The position numbers and the translations under genes are program-made. Shown one piece after another: positions 52,241 through 60,443 of a DNA stretch of 64,000 bases (position 1 is the first letter of the stretch; the number at the start of each line of letters is the position of its first letter). The stretch lies in NCBI GenBank assembly GCA_947167445.1, contig CAMVID010000002.1, positions 124,001-188,000 of the forward strand, written 5' to 3'. This DNA is from G11 sp947167445. GTDB lineage: Bacteria; Bacillota; Clostridia; Lachnospirales; Lachnospiraceae. Under the pieces are notes generated by a model, which was given only the letters and a program-made list of their open reading frames with translations, searched no databases and was not told the DNA's origin.

Positions 52241-53095
52241 ATGGAACATTACACATACAGACCCAAAAGGTTCTATATTATAGTTTTTGCCCTGACCTGG
52301 GGTTTCTGGGCTCTGGCCCTCGCTTTAAAGAATAACAACGCAGCCATGCTTGGCATAATGGTAATCGGACTTATTATGCCTGCTGCAACGGCCGTGGTTA
52401 CCGTTCTTACTTCTAAGAACAAGATGCTTAAGGAAGATCTTAAGCGTAAAATCGTCGGCTTCTACAGAATTAAGCCAAAATACATTTTACTTGGATTTTT
52501 ACTATACGGAGTAGCAGTGGCGGCTTCAATCGGAATATCCGTTTTGTTTGGAGGCTCACCCGATCAGTTTTCCTTCACAGAGGATTTCTCTTTCTCAATA
52601 GGCGGTACATCAGCTCTTTTGACCATGCTTCTTGCTTCCGTTATTGAAGAGGTGGGCTGGAGAGGCTACGGTGAAGATGCTGTGGGCCAATACCATAGCT
52701 GGTTTGTAGAGTCTTTGATTTTTGCAGGAATATGGGGATGCTGGCACCTGCCTTTGTTCTTAATCCCCGGAACCTATCAGTACACGCTTAAGGAACTTGG
52801 CTTGATTTATGTTATTAACTTCCTGTTAAGCACATTCCCGGTGGACTTCCTTCAGACCTGGCTTTATGTGAAGAACAGAAGAAGTATGCTTGCCACAATT
52901 ATTTTCCATCTTTTCTTAAATATCATGCAGGAAAAGATTGCCATGACTCCCGAAACCAAGATTATAGAGACCGGAGTTTTGACCCTGGTTGTAGTGGGCG
53001 TGGTTTTGGCCAACAAGAAACTGTTCTTCGAGAAAGAGCACGTGGGAAGACTTTTGGAGATGCAGCTTGAGGAGGATGCAAAGAGTGAGCGGTAA
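52241..53095 (+). CDS. CPBP-family intramembrane glutamic protease
   Basis: This 284-residue protein has about eight membrane segments and the CPBP (Rce1/Abi) motifs: EEVGWRGYG near residue 140 (EExxxR), the WGCWHLPLF segment near 168 and IFHLFLNIM near 226. Members are Rce1-type intramembrane proteases or bacteriocin self-immunity proteins. It lies 11 bases after the tetR gene and is overlapped by the MFS gene, so it shares the regulated operon. The role in the operon is unknown: immunity or membrane-protein processing is inferred. Confidence 0.85.
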   Translation: MEHYTYRPKRFYIIVFALTWGFWALALALKNNNAAMLGIMVIGLIMPAATAVVTVLTSKNKMLKEDLKRKIVGFYRIKPKYILLGFLLYGVAVAASIGISVLFGGSPDQFSFTEDFSFSIGGTSALLTMLLASVIEEVGWRGYGEDAVGQYHSWFVESLIFAGIWGCWHLPLFLIPGTYQYTLKELGLIYVINFLLSTFPVDFLQTWLYVKNRRSMLATIIFHLFLNIMQEKIAMTPETKIIETGVLTLVVVGVVLANKKLFFEKEHVGRLLEMQLEEDAKSER

Positions 53096-54314
53096 TTTCA
53101 AGAAGTTTTTGCTTTTGTGGTCAGGAGAGCTGGTTTCCTCCATCGGCGGCGGACTTACAAGCTTCGGACTTGGAGTTTACGTATTTAACATGACAGGAAG
53201 CGCTGCGGGAATGGCTCTCGTAACGCTTCTCGGATTCCTGCCCACATTGGTTCTTGGAGTGCCGGCGGGGGTATTGGCTGATAAGTACGACAGGCGCCTT
53301 CTTATGATGATAGGAGACGGGTGTTCGGCAATCGGCATTATTTATATTCTGATTGCCATGATGACGGGTGGGGCAAGTCTTTTGGAGATTTGCATCGGCG
53401 TCACCATAAGCTCGGTATTTTCAGCTCTTCTTGAGCCTTCATATAAGGCAACTATTACGGACATTCTTACCAAGGATGAGTTTTCCAAGGCCAACGGACT
53501 TGTGTCCATGGCGGGAAGCGCGAGATATCTGTTTTCGCCTGTCATTGCAGGATTCCTTCTTTCGGTAAGTGATGTGAAGCTTCTTCTTATTATAGATATC
53601 TGCACTTTCTTCCTTACGGTTATAAGTGCGGCGGTGGTAAGGAGAGGAACTCCTACAAATGCCACTGAGGAAGATGCTTCTTTCATGGAAAGCATGAAGG
53701 AAGGCTGGAAGATAATTACAGGAAACAAGGGGGTTCTGATGCTTGTTGTTGTGGCATCATTTATCACTTTGTTCATGGGTATGTTTCAGATTCTGGCGGA
53801 ACCCTTTGTCCTTTCTTTTTCTGACGCCAAGACTCTTGGAGTTACGGAAACAATCTGCGCCTGCGGAATGTTAGTGACGGCAATATATCTTGGAATTAAG
53901 GGTATAAAGGGAAGATTTGCCATGCTGATGTCAGTTTCTTTGATACTTGCGGGAGCCTTTATGTATGGATTTGGAAGGACAACAAATATTGCCATTCTTT
54001 GTGCATTTGGATTCCTTTTCTTTGCTTCCCTTCCCATAGCCAACAACTGTCTCGATTATCTTATCAGGACAAACATAAGGGCAGATGCCCAGGGAAGAGC
54101 ATGGGGACTTATCGGGTTCCTTTCACAGATAGGATATGTTGTGGCTTATGCTGTATCCGGAGTGGCGGCGGATTTAATTGGAAAGGCTACAGGAGGGGGC
54201 GTTGGCTTTGGCTCAGGCACGGTAATACAGGTAGCAGGAGTGATGCTTGTGATTATCGCGGGAAGTATCCTACGTATGAAAAGCATCAGACGGCTTGAAA
54301 ATTTGCCGGAATAA
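53085..54314 (+). CDS. Major facilitator superfamily exporter
   Basis: This 409-residue protein has twelve membrane segments and the MFS_3/drug-efflux motif GVPAGVLADKYDRRLLMM near residue 60. I favour GTG 53085 as start: AGGAGG lies nine bases upstream, whereas the ATG at 53076 has none, and it overlaps the CPBP gene by 11 bases. The loop between segments 6 and 7 is cytoplasmic, with an acidic ATEEDASFMESMKEG. It is likely a drug or small-molecule exporter controlled by the TetR protein. Confidence 0.85.
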   Translation: MSGNFKKFLLLWSGELVSSIGGGLTSFGLGVYVFNMTGSAAGMALVTLLGFLPTLVLGVPAGVLADKYDRRLLMMIGDGCSAIGIIYILIAMMTGGASLLEICIGVTISSVFSALLEPSYKATITDILTKDEFSKANGLVSMAGSARYLFSPVIAGFLLSVSDVKLLLIIDICTFFLTVISAAVVRRGTPTNATEEDASFMESMKEGWKIITGNKGVLMLVVVASFITLFMGMFQILAEPFVLSFSDAKTLGVTETICACGMLVTAIYLGIKGIKGRFAMLMSVSLILAGAFMYGFGRTTNIAILCAFGFLFFASLPIANNCLDYLIRTNIRADAQGRAWGLIGFLSQIGYVVAYAVSGVAADLIGKATGGGVGFGSGTVIQVAGVMLVIIAGSILRMKSIRRLENLPE

Positions 54315-54323
54315 GGAAAATGT

Positions 54324-54362
54324 GCAAGCGGTTGCGCAAAGGGCGCAACCGCTTATTTTTTT
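54324..54362 (+). terminator. Terminator that also contains a LacI-type operator
   Basis: AAGCGGTTGCGC (54326-54337) pairs with GCGCAACCGCTT (54343-54354), followed by ATTTTTTT. GCAAGCGGTTGC (54324-54335) is itself a palindromic LacI-type operator (GCAA-N-CG-N-TTGC). Confidence 0.85.
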
Positions 54363-54374
54363 GTAAACGTTTGT
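54363..54374. promoter_or_regulatory. LacI/MalR-type operator candidate
   Basis: GTAAACGTTTGT fits the GCAAACGTTTGC pattern of maltose-operon LacI regulators at 10 of 12 positions. Confidence 0.5.
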
Positions 54375-54407
54375 TTTCGGCATATTATCCGCGTAAAATG
54401 GGAGTTG

Positions 54408-54424
54408 TTGTGCAAAATGCACAA
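54408..54424. promoter_or_regulatory. Palindrome upstream of the maltodextrin promoter
   Basis: TTGTGC-AAAAT-GCACAA, a perfect 6-bp-arm inverted repeat 33 bases before the -35. It may bind a second regulator. Confidence 0.45.
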
Positions 54425-54456
54425 TTTCGAAGGTCGATTTTTGTATTTTGGAAACG

Positions 54457-54485
54457 TTGACAATGCATATAGTGGGTGTTAACTT
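54457..54485 (+). promoter_or_regulatory. Promoter of the maltodextrin operon
   Basis: TTGACA (54457-54462) with TAACTT (54480-54485) at 17 bases, or TTAACT at 16. The -10 is weak, as in regulated promoters. Confidence 0.55.
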
Positions 54486-54494
54486 TATAAGTGA

Positions 54495-54506
54495 GCAACC
54501 GATTGC
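54495..54506. promoter_or_regulatory. LacI/MalR-type operator candidate
   Basis: GCAACCGATTGC matches GCAA-N-CG-N-TTGC perfectly and lies just downstream of the probable transcription start, where a bound LacI-family protein would block transcription. Confidence 0.7.
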
Positions 54507-54525
54507 GCACCATGAAAAATCAATG

Positions 54526-54539
54526 GGAAAACGCTTTCG
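54526..54539. promoter_or_regulatory. cre-like site (CcpA/LacI-type)
   Basis: GGAAAACGCTTTCG fits the catabolite-response element core AA-N-CG-N-TT with outer mismatches. It lies in the leader, 35 bases before the start codon. Confidence 0.5.
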
Positions 54540-54574
54540 GAAAATCTTTTCATAACATAATAGGGAGGACAAAT

Positions 54575-56437
54575 ATGAAAAAGAAACTCTTAGCAGTTCT
54601 TCTTACCGCAGCAATGGCTGTTACATGCTTTGCAGGTTGTGGTAAACAGGAAGCAGCTACAGGTGGAGACACCTCAAAGGCTACAGAGGGAGCAAAGACA
54701 GAGGCATCTGCAGACGGCTATGAATATGACATTACCGTATGGGTTCCCGAGAACGCAGTAGAACTTACAAAGACACAGATTGAGAACTTCAATGCATCAA
54801 ACACAGACGGCATTAAGCTCAATCCTACTATCGAAGCAGTATCTGAGGCTGATGCAGCTACCCAGATGCTTACAGACGTTGAAGCCGGTGCTGATATGTT
54901 CAACTTCGCACAGGACCAGCTTTCAAGACTTATCCAGGCAGGCGCACTTGCACAGCTTGGTGATGCAGCAGCAGCATTTGTCAGAGAGAACAATGATGAT
55001 GGTTCAATCGCAGCAGTTACATCAGGTGACGCACTTTACGGTTACCCCATCACATCAGATAACGGATATTACATCTTCTATGATAAGAGCGTTGTTTCAG
55101 ATGAGCAGGCTCAGACAGTTGAAGGTATCCTTGAAGCTTGTGAAGCAGCAGGCAGAACATTTGCTTGTCCTGTAGGCGGCAACGGCTGGTACCTCGCCGG
55201 TTGGTTCTTCGGAACAGGATGTGATTCCACATGGGTTACAGACGACGACGGAAACTTCATTTCCATTAACGATACATTCAATTCCGACAACGGACTTATT
55301 GCAGCAAAGGGTCTTTATAAGATCATGTCTTCACCTGTATGGGTAGATTCAGACCAGGTTTCTGAGTTTGAAGCAGCTATCCCTTGTGCAGTACTTGTTG
55401 CAGGTCCCTGGTGGAATGCAGATGCAAAGGCTATCCTTGGTGACAACCTTGGCGCAGCTAAGATGCCTACATACTCAGTAGACGGCAAGAGCTATCAGAT
55501 TGGTTCCTTCTGCGGATCAAAGATTATCGGCGTTAAGCCTCAGACAGATCCCGCTAAGGGCGCTTGCTTATCAAAGCTTGCTCAGTACCTTTCAAGCGAA
55601 GAGTGCCAGATGGAGAGATTCAATACTCTCGAGTGGGGCCCTTCAAACAAGAACGCTCAGAACAACGACGCAGTTAAATCCAACCCCGGTCTTGCAGCTT
55701 TAGCAGCTCAGGCTCCTTTTGCTAAGCCCCAGGGTAACGTACACGGTTCATGGTGGGATATCTCAAAGGCAATCGGAGCAGGCATCAAAGAGTCTGACGG
55801 TTCCGATGAAGCTCTTAAAGAGATTCTTCAGAAATACTATGACGATTGTAACGCAGTATTCAACATGACTTCCGATGAGAAGGAAGCTTTCTCAGTAATC
55901 GGCCAGATTTGTGGAACAAGCTGGGATACAGACTTCCCTATGACAAGAACAGCTGAAGCAGGCGATGCAACATACTACTCAGAAGCACTTGAGCTTAAAG
56001 CAGGTGACGAGTTCAAGGTTCGTCAGGGCGCAGCATGGGATGTTAACTTTGGTGCAGACGGCGCTAGAGACGGCGACAACATCAAGGTTGAAGAAGATGG
56101 TTACTACTTCGTTAAACTCGTTGTTAACGAGGACCTTTCCAAGGGTGATGTAACACTTGAGAAGACAAGCTATCATGCTTGGGCAGTTATCGGTGCAGTT
56201 AACGGCACAAACTGGGATACAGATTTCGAGATGGAAATCCAGGACGACGGCAAGACATATAAGCTCGCTGATTTCGCCCTTAAGGCAGGCGAGGAGTTCA
56301 AGGTTCGTCAGGGCCACAACTGGGATAACAACTACGGTAAAGACGGTGTTAAGGACGGCGACAACTTCGTTGTTGATGCTGACGGCACATACACAATCGT
56401 ATTTGATTCCGAGACAGGAATGATTACCCTCGAGTAA
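54575..56437 (+). CDS. Maltodextrin-binding lipoprotein with two C-terminal starch-binding-like repeats
   Basis: This 620-residue protein has a type II signal peptide (MKKKLLAVLLTAAMAVTCF, lipobox FAGC) and a MalE-like solute-binding fold (about 50-430) with ADMFNFAQDQLSRLIQAGAL. Unlike MalE (about 400 residues) it continues with two related modules (about 445-530 and 535-615), each with a VIG-x-x-x-GT-x-WDTDF opening and L-KAGEEFKVRQG-x-x-WD-x-N motifs, as in SusE/SusF-type and amylase-associated starch-binding domains. It likely captures and delivers maltodextrins to the MalF/MalG-type permeases downstream. ATG 54575 has a GGGAGG site. The ligand is inferred from the operon. Confidence 0.85.
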   Translation: MKKKLLAVLLTAAMAVTCFAGCGKQEAATGGDTSKATEGAKTEASADGYEYDITVWVPENAVELTKTQIENFNASNTDGIKLNPTIEAVSEADAATQMLTDVEAGADMFNFAQDQLSRLIQAGALAQLGDAAAAFVRENNDDGSIAAVTSGDALYGYPITSDNGYYIFYDKSVVSDEQAQTVEGILEACEAAGRTFACPVGGNGWYLAGWFFGTGCDSTWVTDDDGNFISINDTFNSDNGLIAAKGLYKIMSSPVWVDSDQVSEFEAAIPCAVLVAGPWWNADAKAILGDNLGAAKMPTYSVDGKSYQIGSFCGSKIIGVKPQTDPAKGACLSKLAQYLSSEECQMERFNTLEWGPSNKNAQNNDAVKSNPGLAALAAQAPFAKPQGNVHGSWWDISKAIGAGIKESDGSDEALKEILQKYYDDCNAVFNMTSDEKEAFSVIGQICGTSWDTDFPMTRTAEAGDATYYSEALELKAGDEFKVRQGAAWDVNFGADGARDGDNIKVEEDGYYFVKLVVNEDLSKGDVTLEKTSYHAWAVIGAVNGTNWDTDFEMEIQDDGKTYKLADFALKAGEEFKVRQGHNWDNNYGKDGVKDGDNFVVDADGTYTIVFDSETGMITLE

Positions 56438-56459
56438 TTTGAACATCAAGTAAAAAAGT

Positions 56460-56489
56460 GGGGTTGGAACGGGCAACCGCTCCAACCCC
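56460..56489 (+). terminator. Intercistronic hairpin between binding-protein and permease genes
   Basis: GGGGTTGGA (56460-56468) pairs with TCCAACCCC (56481-56489); the loop can pair further. The T run is minimal, so it likely trims transcription and stabilises the abundant binding-protein mRNA. Confidence 0.65.
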
Positions 56490-56550
56490 TTACTGTACGA
56501 AAATACTTACTTACCCGAATTTTTACCCAAAAGGAAAGGGCGATAGTCTT

Positions 56551-57963
56551 ATGGGAAAAAAGACAAAAGATAATAAATATGATGAGCTGTTCCACAAAGC
56601 GGGGTTCGCAGAATCCTTTACCAAAGGTGACGCAGCCACCAAATTGTCCGCAATAATTATGGGACTTGGCTGTGCAGTCAGGGGCCAGCTGGTAAGAGGT
56701 TTGGTTTTTCTGACATTTCAGGTTCTTTTTATTCTTTATATGATTAACAGCGGAAGCTATTGGCTTTCAATGCTTCCTTCCCTTGGTAAGGTTGGACCCA
56801 CCAAGGAGTACGATGCTTTCTTCGACACATATGTGCCGACTTACAATGACAACTCGTTCGAGATTCTTCTTTATGGAATCCTGACTATTTTTCTTATTGT
56901 TGCCTTCATTCTTACCTGGGCTCTCAACATCAAAATGAGCTATGATGCCCAGTTTAAGAAAGAGAAAGGCAAGAAAATCAATAGGTTCATAGATGATGTC
57001 CACTCACTGGTGGACGAGGGCTTCTACAAAACACTTCTAAGCCTTCCAATGCTTGGAATTACGCTGTTTACGTTTTTGCCCATCGTTTTCATGATATTCA
57101 TCGCATTTACCAACTACGACGGTAAGCACGACGGATACATTACCAATCTGTTCACCTGGGTGGGACTTGATAACTTTAGAACACTTTTCTCCATGGCAGG
57201 AGGTAAAGGGTCTTATTTCAACGTATTCTTAGGAATTTTGGGATGGACGGTTGCGTGGGCATTCTTAGCAACCTTCAGTAACTACTTCCTCGGAATTCTC
57301 GTTGCAATGATGATTAACAAGAAGGGAATCAAGTTTAAAAAGCTTTGGAGAACAATCCTTGTTCTTACCATTGCAATTCCTCAGTTTATTTCCCTTTTGT
57401 ACGTTTCAAAGATGTTTGATAAGGGAGGAATTGTTAACGGCTTCCTTATGAACATGGGCTGGATTAACGCCCCCATAGACTATTGGGGCAACCCCACCTA
57501 TGCACGAATCCTTGTGGTAGTAATCAATATCTGGATTGGAATTCCTTATCTGATGCTTATTGCAACCGGTATTCTTATGAATATCCCCGCTGACCTTTAT
57601 GAGGCATCAAAAATCGACGGAGCAAATCCCATCCAGCAGTTTAGATACATTACAATGCCTTACATGCTGTTTGTTACGGCACCTTATCTTCTTACAAGCT
57701 TTACAGGTAATATGAACAACTTCAATGTCATCTACCTGTTATCCGGAGGTAATCCCATTAACCCCAACGCTTCGGCAGCGGACGGCGGCGTCGGTTATAC
57801 CGATTTGCTTATCACCTGGCTATACAAGATTGCCCTTGGATCGGAGAGCAGATACTACATGGCATCAGTCCTTGGTATCGTTATCTTCATAATCGTTTCA
57901 ACAATCACCTTGCTTGTTTATAACAGGCTTGGTTCCAACAAGAACGAGGGGGATATGGCATGA
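56551..57963 (+). CDS. MalF-type maltodextrin ABC permease
   Basis: This 470-residue membrane protein has about eight membrane segments and the importer EAA loop (YEASKIDGANPIQQFRYITM) near residue 360. A cytoplasmic N-terminus of about 50 residues and an extra N-terminal membrane pair precede a conserved core, as in MalF. ATG 56551 follows an AAGGAAAGGG stretch 11 bases upstream; an earlier ATG at 56458 would read through the hairpin. It overlaps the MalG-type gene by four bases. No ATPase gene is present, so a shared MsmK-like ATPase is expected elsewhere. Confidence 0.9.
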   Translation: MGKKTKDNKYDELFHKAGFAESFTKGDAATKLSAIIMGLGCAVRGQLVRGLVFLTFQVLFILYMINSGSYWLSMLPSLGKVGPTKEYDAFFDTYVPTYNDNSFEILLYGILTIFLIVAFILTWALNIKMSYDAQFKKEKGKKINRFIDDVHSLVDEGFYKTLLSLPMLGITLFTFLPIVFMIFIAFTNYDGKHDGYITNLFTWVGLDNFRTLFSMAGGKGSYFNVFLGILGWTVAWAFLATFSNYFLGILVAMMINKKGIKFKKLWRTILVLTIAIPQFISLLYVSKMFDKGGIVNGFLMNMGWINAPIDYWGNPTYARILVVVINIWIGIPYLMLIATGILMNIPADLYEASKIDGANPIQQFRYITMPYMLFVTAPYLLTSFTGNMNNFNVIYLLSGGNPINPNASAADGGVGYTDLLITWLYKIALGSESRYYMASVLGIVIFIIVSTITLLVYNRLGSNKNEGDMA

Positions 57964-58823
57964 TGAGTACAGACAGAAAACTTGGCATGAAAGCCAAAGA
58001 GAGAATAGGAAATGCTTTCGTATACTTGCTTCTAATTATCATGAGTATTATTTGGCTCACACCTTTTGTGTGCATAGTGCTTCAATCCTTCAGGGTTGAA
58101 TCCACGTGGCAGGTTGGATACGTAATTCCCAAAGAATGGGGCCTTGATAACTACAAAGCATTGTTTGATTCAGATTTCACCACATGGTACATGAACACCT
58201 TTATCATTGCCGTTGTGTGTGCAATCGTAAATCCTCTCATGGTTCTTTCCATGAGTTACACGCTTTCAAGATTCCGTTTCAAAATGAGAAAGCCTTTGAT
58301 GCAGTTCATGCTCATCCTTGGTCTTTTCCCCGGAATCCTGGCTATGATTATTCTTTACAGACTCCTCAAGGATATGGGCCTGACCCAGGAGAACGCAGTT
58401 CCCGGACTTATCCTTGTATACTGCGCTTCCTCAGGTATGGGATATTACATCGCAAAGGGATTCTTTGATACTATCTCAACATCCCTTGACGAATCAGCCA
58501 GAATCGATGGCGCCAACAGAATGCAGGTATTCTTCAAGATTATCATGCCTCTTGCAAAGCCCATCGTTATCTATACTGTTCTTACAGCATTTATGGCACC
58601 CTGGGGCGATTTCATGTTCGCTAAATTCGTTGCCTTTGGTACATCGAAGGGTATGAACGTTGCGGTTGGTTTGTGGTCATGGCTTACAAAGGACCAGATT
58701 AACAGCCGATATACCATGTTCTGCGCAGGCGGTGTTATCGTTGCTATCCCTGTAACTTTGCTGTTTATGTTCCTTCAGAAATACTACGTAGAAGGCGTAA
58801 CGGGTGGTGCCGTAAAAGGATGA
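57960..58823 (+). CDS. MalG-type maltodextrin ABC permease
   Basis: This 287-residue protein has six membrane segments and the EAA-like loop LDESARIDGANRMQVFFKII near residue 180, ending with GVTGGAVKG, the usual C-terminus of MalG permeases. It starts at ATG 57960 (or 57963), overlapping the MalF-type stop (ATGA). The downstream amylase gene overlaps its stop by four bases. Together with the two genes upstream it forms a type I maltodextrin importer. Confidence 0.92.
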   Translation: MMSTDRKLGMKAKERIGNAFVYLLLIIMSIIWLTPFVCIVLQSFRVESTWQVGYVIPKEWGLDNYKALFDSDFTTWYMNTFIIAVVCAIVNPLMVLSMSYTLSRFRFKMRKPLMQFMLILGLFPGILAMIILYRLLKDMGLTQENAVPGLILVYCASSGMGYYIAKGFFDTISTSLDESARIDGANRMQVFFKIIMPLAKPIVIYTVLTAFMAPWGDFMFAKFVAFGTSKGMNVAVGLWSWLTKDQINSRYTMFCAGGVIVAIPVTLLFMFLQKYYVEGVTGGAVKG

Positions 58824-60433
58824 TTCGTAAATTTCTCAAAAAGAAAACAACTCCATTTATTTTATGCATATGCATTCTGACAGGGCTCCTCGGAGTCCTG
58901 CCGGGCTGTGCCCGGGACTCCTCGGAACCAATAACCTTCGGCGGAATAGCAAATGCAGTTGATGACAATTACCGTAACTACTACGAAATCTTTGTCCATT
59001 CATTCTACGATACCGACGGAGACGGAGTAGGAGATTTAAAGGGTGTCACCGAAAAGCTTGATTATGTTGCTGATCTTGGATGTAACGGCATATGGCTTAT
59101 GCCAATTATGCCTTCGCCCACATACCATAAGTACGACGTAATTAACTACAAAGAGGTGGACCCTGAGTACGGTACTTTGGATGATTTCAAGGAACTTACA
59201 AAGACCGCCCACGAGAAGGGTATAAGAGTCATCATTGACTTTGTTATCAACCACTCAAGCTCCAAGCACACCTGGTTCAAGCAGGCATGTGATTACCTGA
59301 AGACCCTTGGGGAAAACGATGCGCCGGATGAGAGCGTATGTCCTTATGTGGGATATTATCATTTTTCAAAGGAAAAGGTTAACGCCACCTGGTATCCCGT
59401 AAGCGGCTCAGACTATTTCTATGAGGGACAGTTCTGGTCCGAGATGCCTGACCTCAACCTTTCAAACCAGGCCTTGAGACAGGAACTGATGGATACCGCA
59501 GACCTTTGGATTGATGCGGGAGTTGACGGCTTTAGAATGGATGCGCCCCTTCACTTTGAGGAGGGTGATTCGGCATATAACTGTGAGGTTCTCTCATGGC
59601 TTTATGAGTACTGTAAGGGTAAAAACCCCGACTTCTACATGGTTAGTGAAGTCTGGGATTCCAAGGGAACCATAGCAAGTTACTATGAACTTTCAAAGAC
59701 TCCCAGTTTCTTCAACTTCCCTGCTTCACAGACGGAAGGAAGCATCATAAGCGCCGTTATGGGCAATATGCCTGCGGATAAGTTTATGAGCGTGATGGCC
59801 GGCTATCAGGAGGACTATGGCGCAGGAAACCCTGACTTCATAGACGCTCCTTTCATCACAAACCATGACCAGGGCAGACCCTGCAACATCCTCCAGTCTG
59901 ATCCCGACGCCATGAAGTTTGCAGGAGGACTTCTTTCTATCATGTCCGGTAACCCCTTCATCTACTATGGTGAGGAAGTGGGCATGAAGTCCAAGGGCAG
60001 CAAGGATGAGAACAAAAGGCTTGCCATGAACTGGTCGGTCACTGACAAAGAGGGAACCCCAAAGGACCCTAAGGATGCGGATAAGGGAATCGAGCAAAGC
60101 TTCCCGGGAGTAAAGGAGCAGGAGCTCGACCCTGACTCCATTCTCACCTACTATAAGAGAGCTCTGTTTATGCGTAATTCTTTCCCTGAGATAGCAAGAG
60201 GAGAGATTGAGGTTTTACCTCCTTCAAGCGGTATGCAGGCCATTATGTCTAAGGAGTACGAAGGCAGTAAGATTTATATCGCTGTTAACTCAGGGAAGAA
60301 ACCCGCTGATTTTGACATCAGTTCTCTCGGAGGATTGGAGGTTGCTTACTCACTGACCCTTCATGGGGAAGAGATTCAGTATGAGAGTGGCGTTCTTAAG
60401 ATGCCGGAGCGCTCAATTTGTATTTTAAAGTAA
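58820..60433 (+). CDS. GH13 alpha-amylase lipoprotein
   Basis: This 537-residue enzyme has a lipoprotein signal (basic N-terminus, lipobox LPGC) and a GH13 barrel with DGFRMDAP (nucleophile D241), MVSEVWD (acid/base E277) and FITNHDQGR (D350), and NAVDDNYRNYYEIFVHSFYD at the start. It likely hydrolyses starch or maltooligosaccharides at the cell surface for the adjacent importer. It is translationally coupled to the MalG-type gene by ATGA. The calcium-ligand region DTDGDGVGD at about 70 is typical of the family. Confidence 0.9.
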   Translation: MIRKFLKKKTTPFILCICILTGLLGVLPGCARDSSEPITFGGIANAVDDNYRNYYEIFVHSFYDTDGDGVGDLKGVTEKLDYVADLGCNGIWLMPIMPSPTYHKYDVINYKEVDPEYGTLDDFKELTKTAHEKGIRVIIDFVINHSSSKHTWFKQACDYLKTLGENDAPDESVCPYVGYYHFSKEKVNATWYPVSGSDYFYEGQFWSEMPDLNLSNQALRQELMDTADLWIDAGVDGFRMDAPLHFEEGDSAYNCEVLSWLYEYCKGKNPDFYMVSEVWDSKGTIASYYELSKTPSFFNFPASQTEGSIISAVMGNMPADKFMSVMAGYQEDYGAGNPDFIDAPFITNHDQGRPCNILQSDPDAMKFAGGLLSIMSGNPFIYYGEEVGMKSKGSKDENKRLAMNWSVTDKEGTPKDPKDADKGIEQSFPGVKEQELDPDSILTYYKRALFMRNSFPEIARGEIEVLPPSSGMQAIMSKEYEGSKIYIAVNSGKKPADFDISSLGGLEVAYSLTLHGEEIQYESGVLKMPERSICILK

Positions 60434-60443
60434 GGATTACAGC

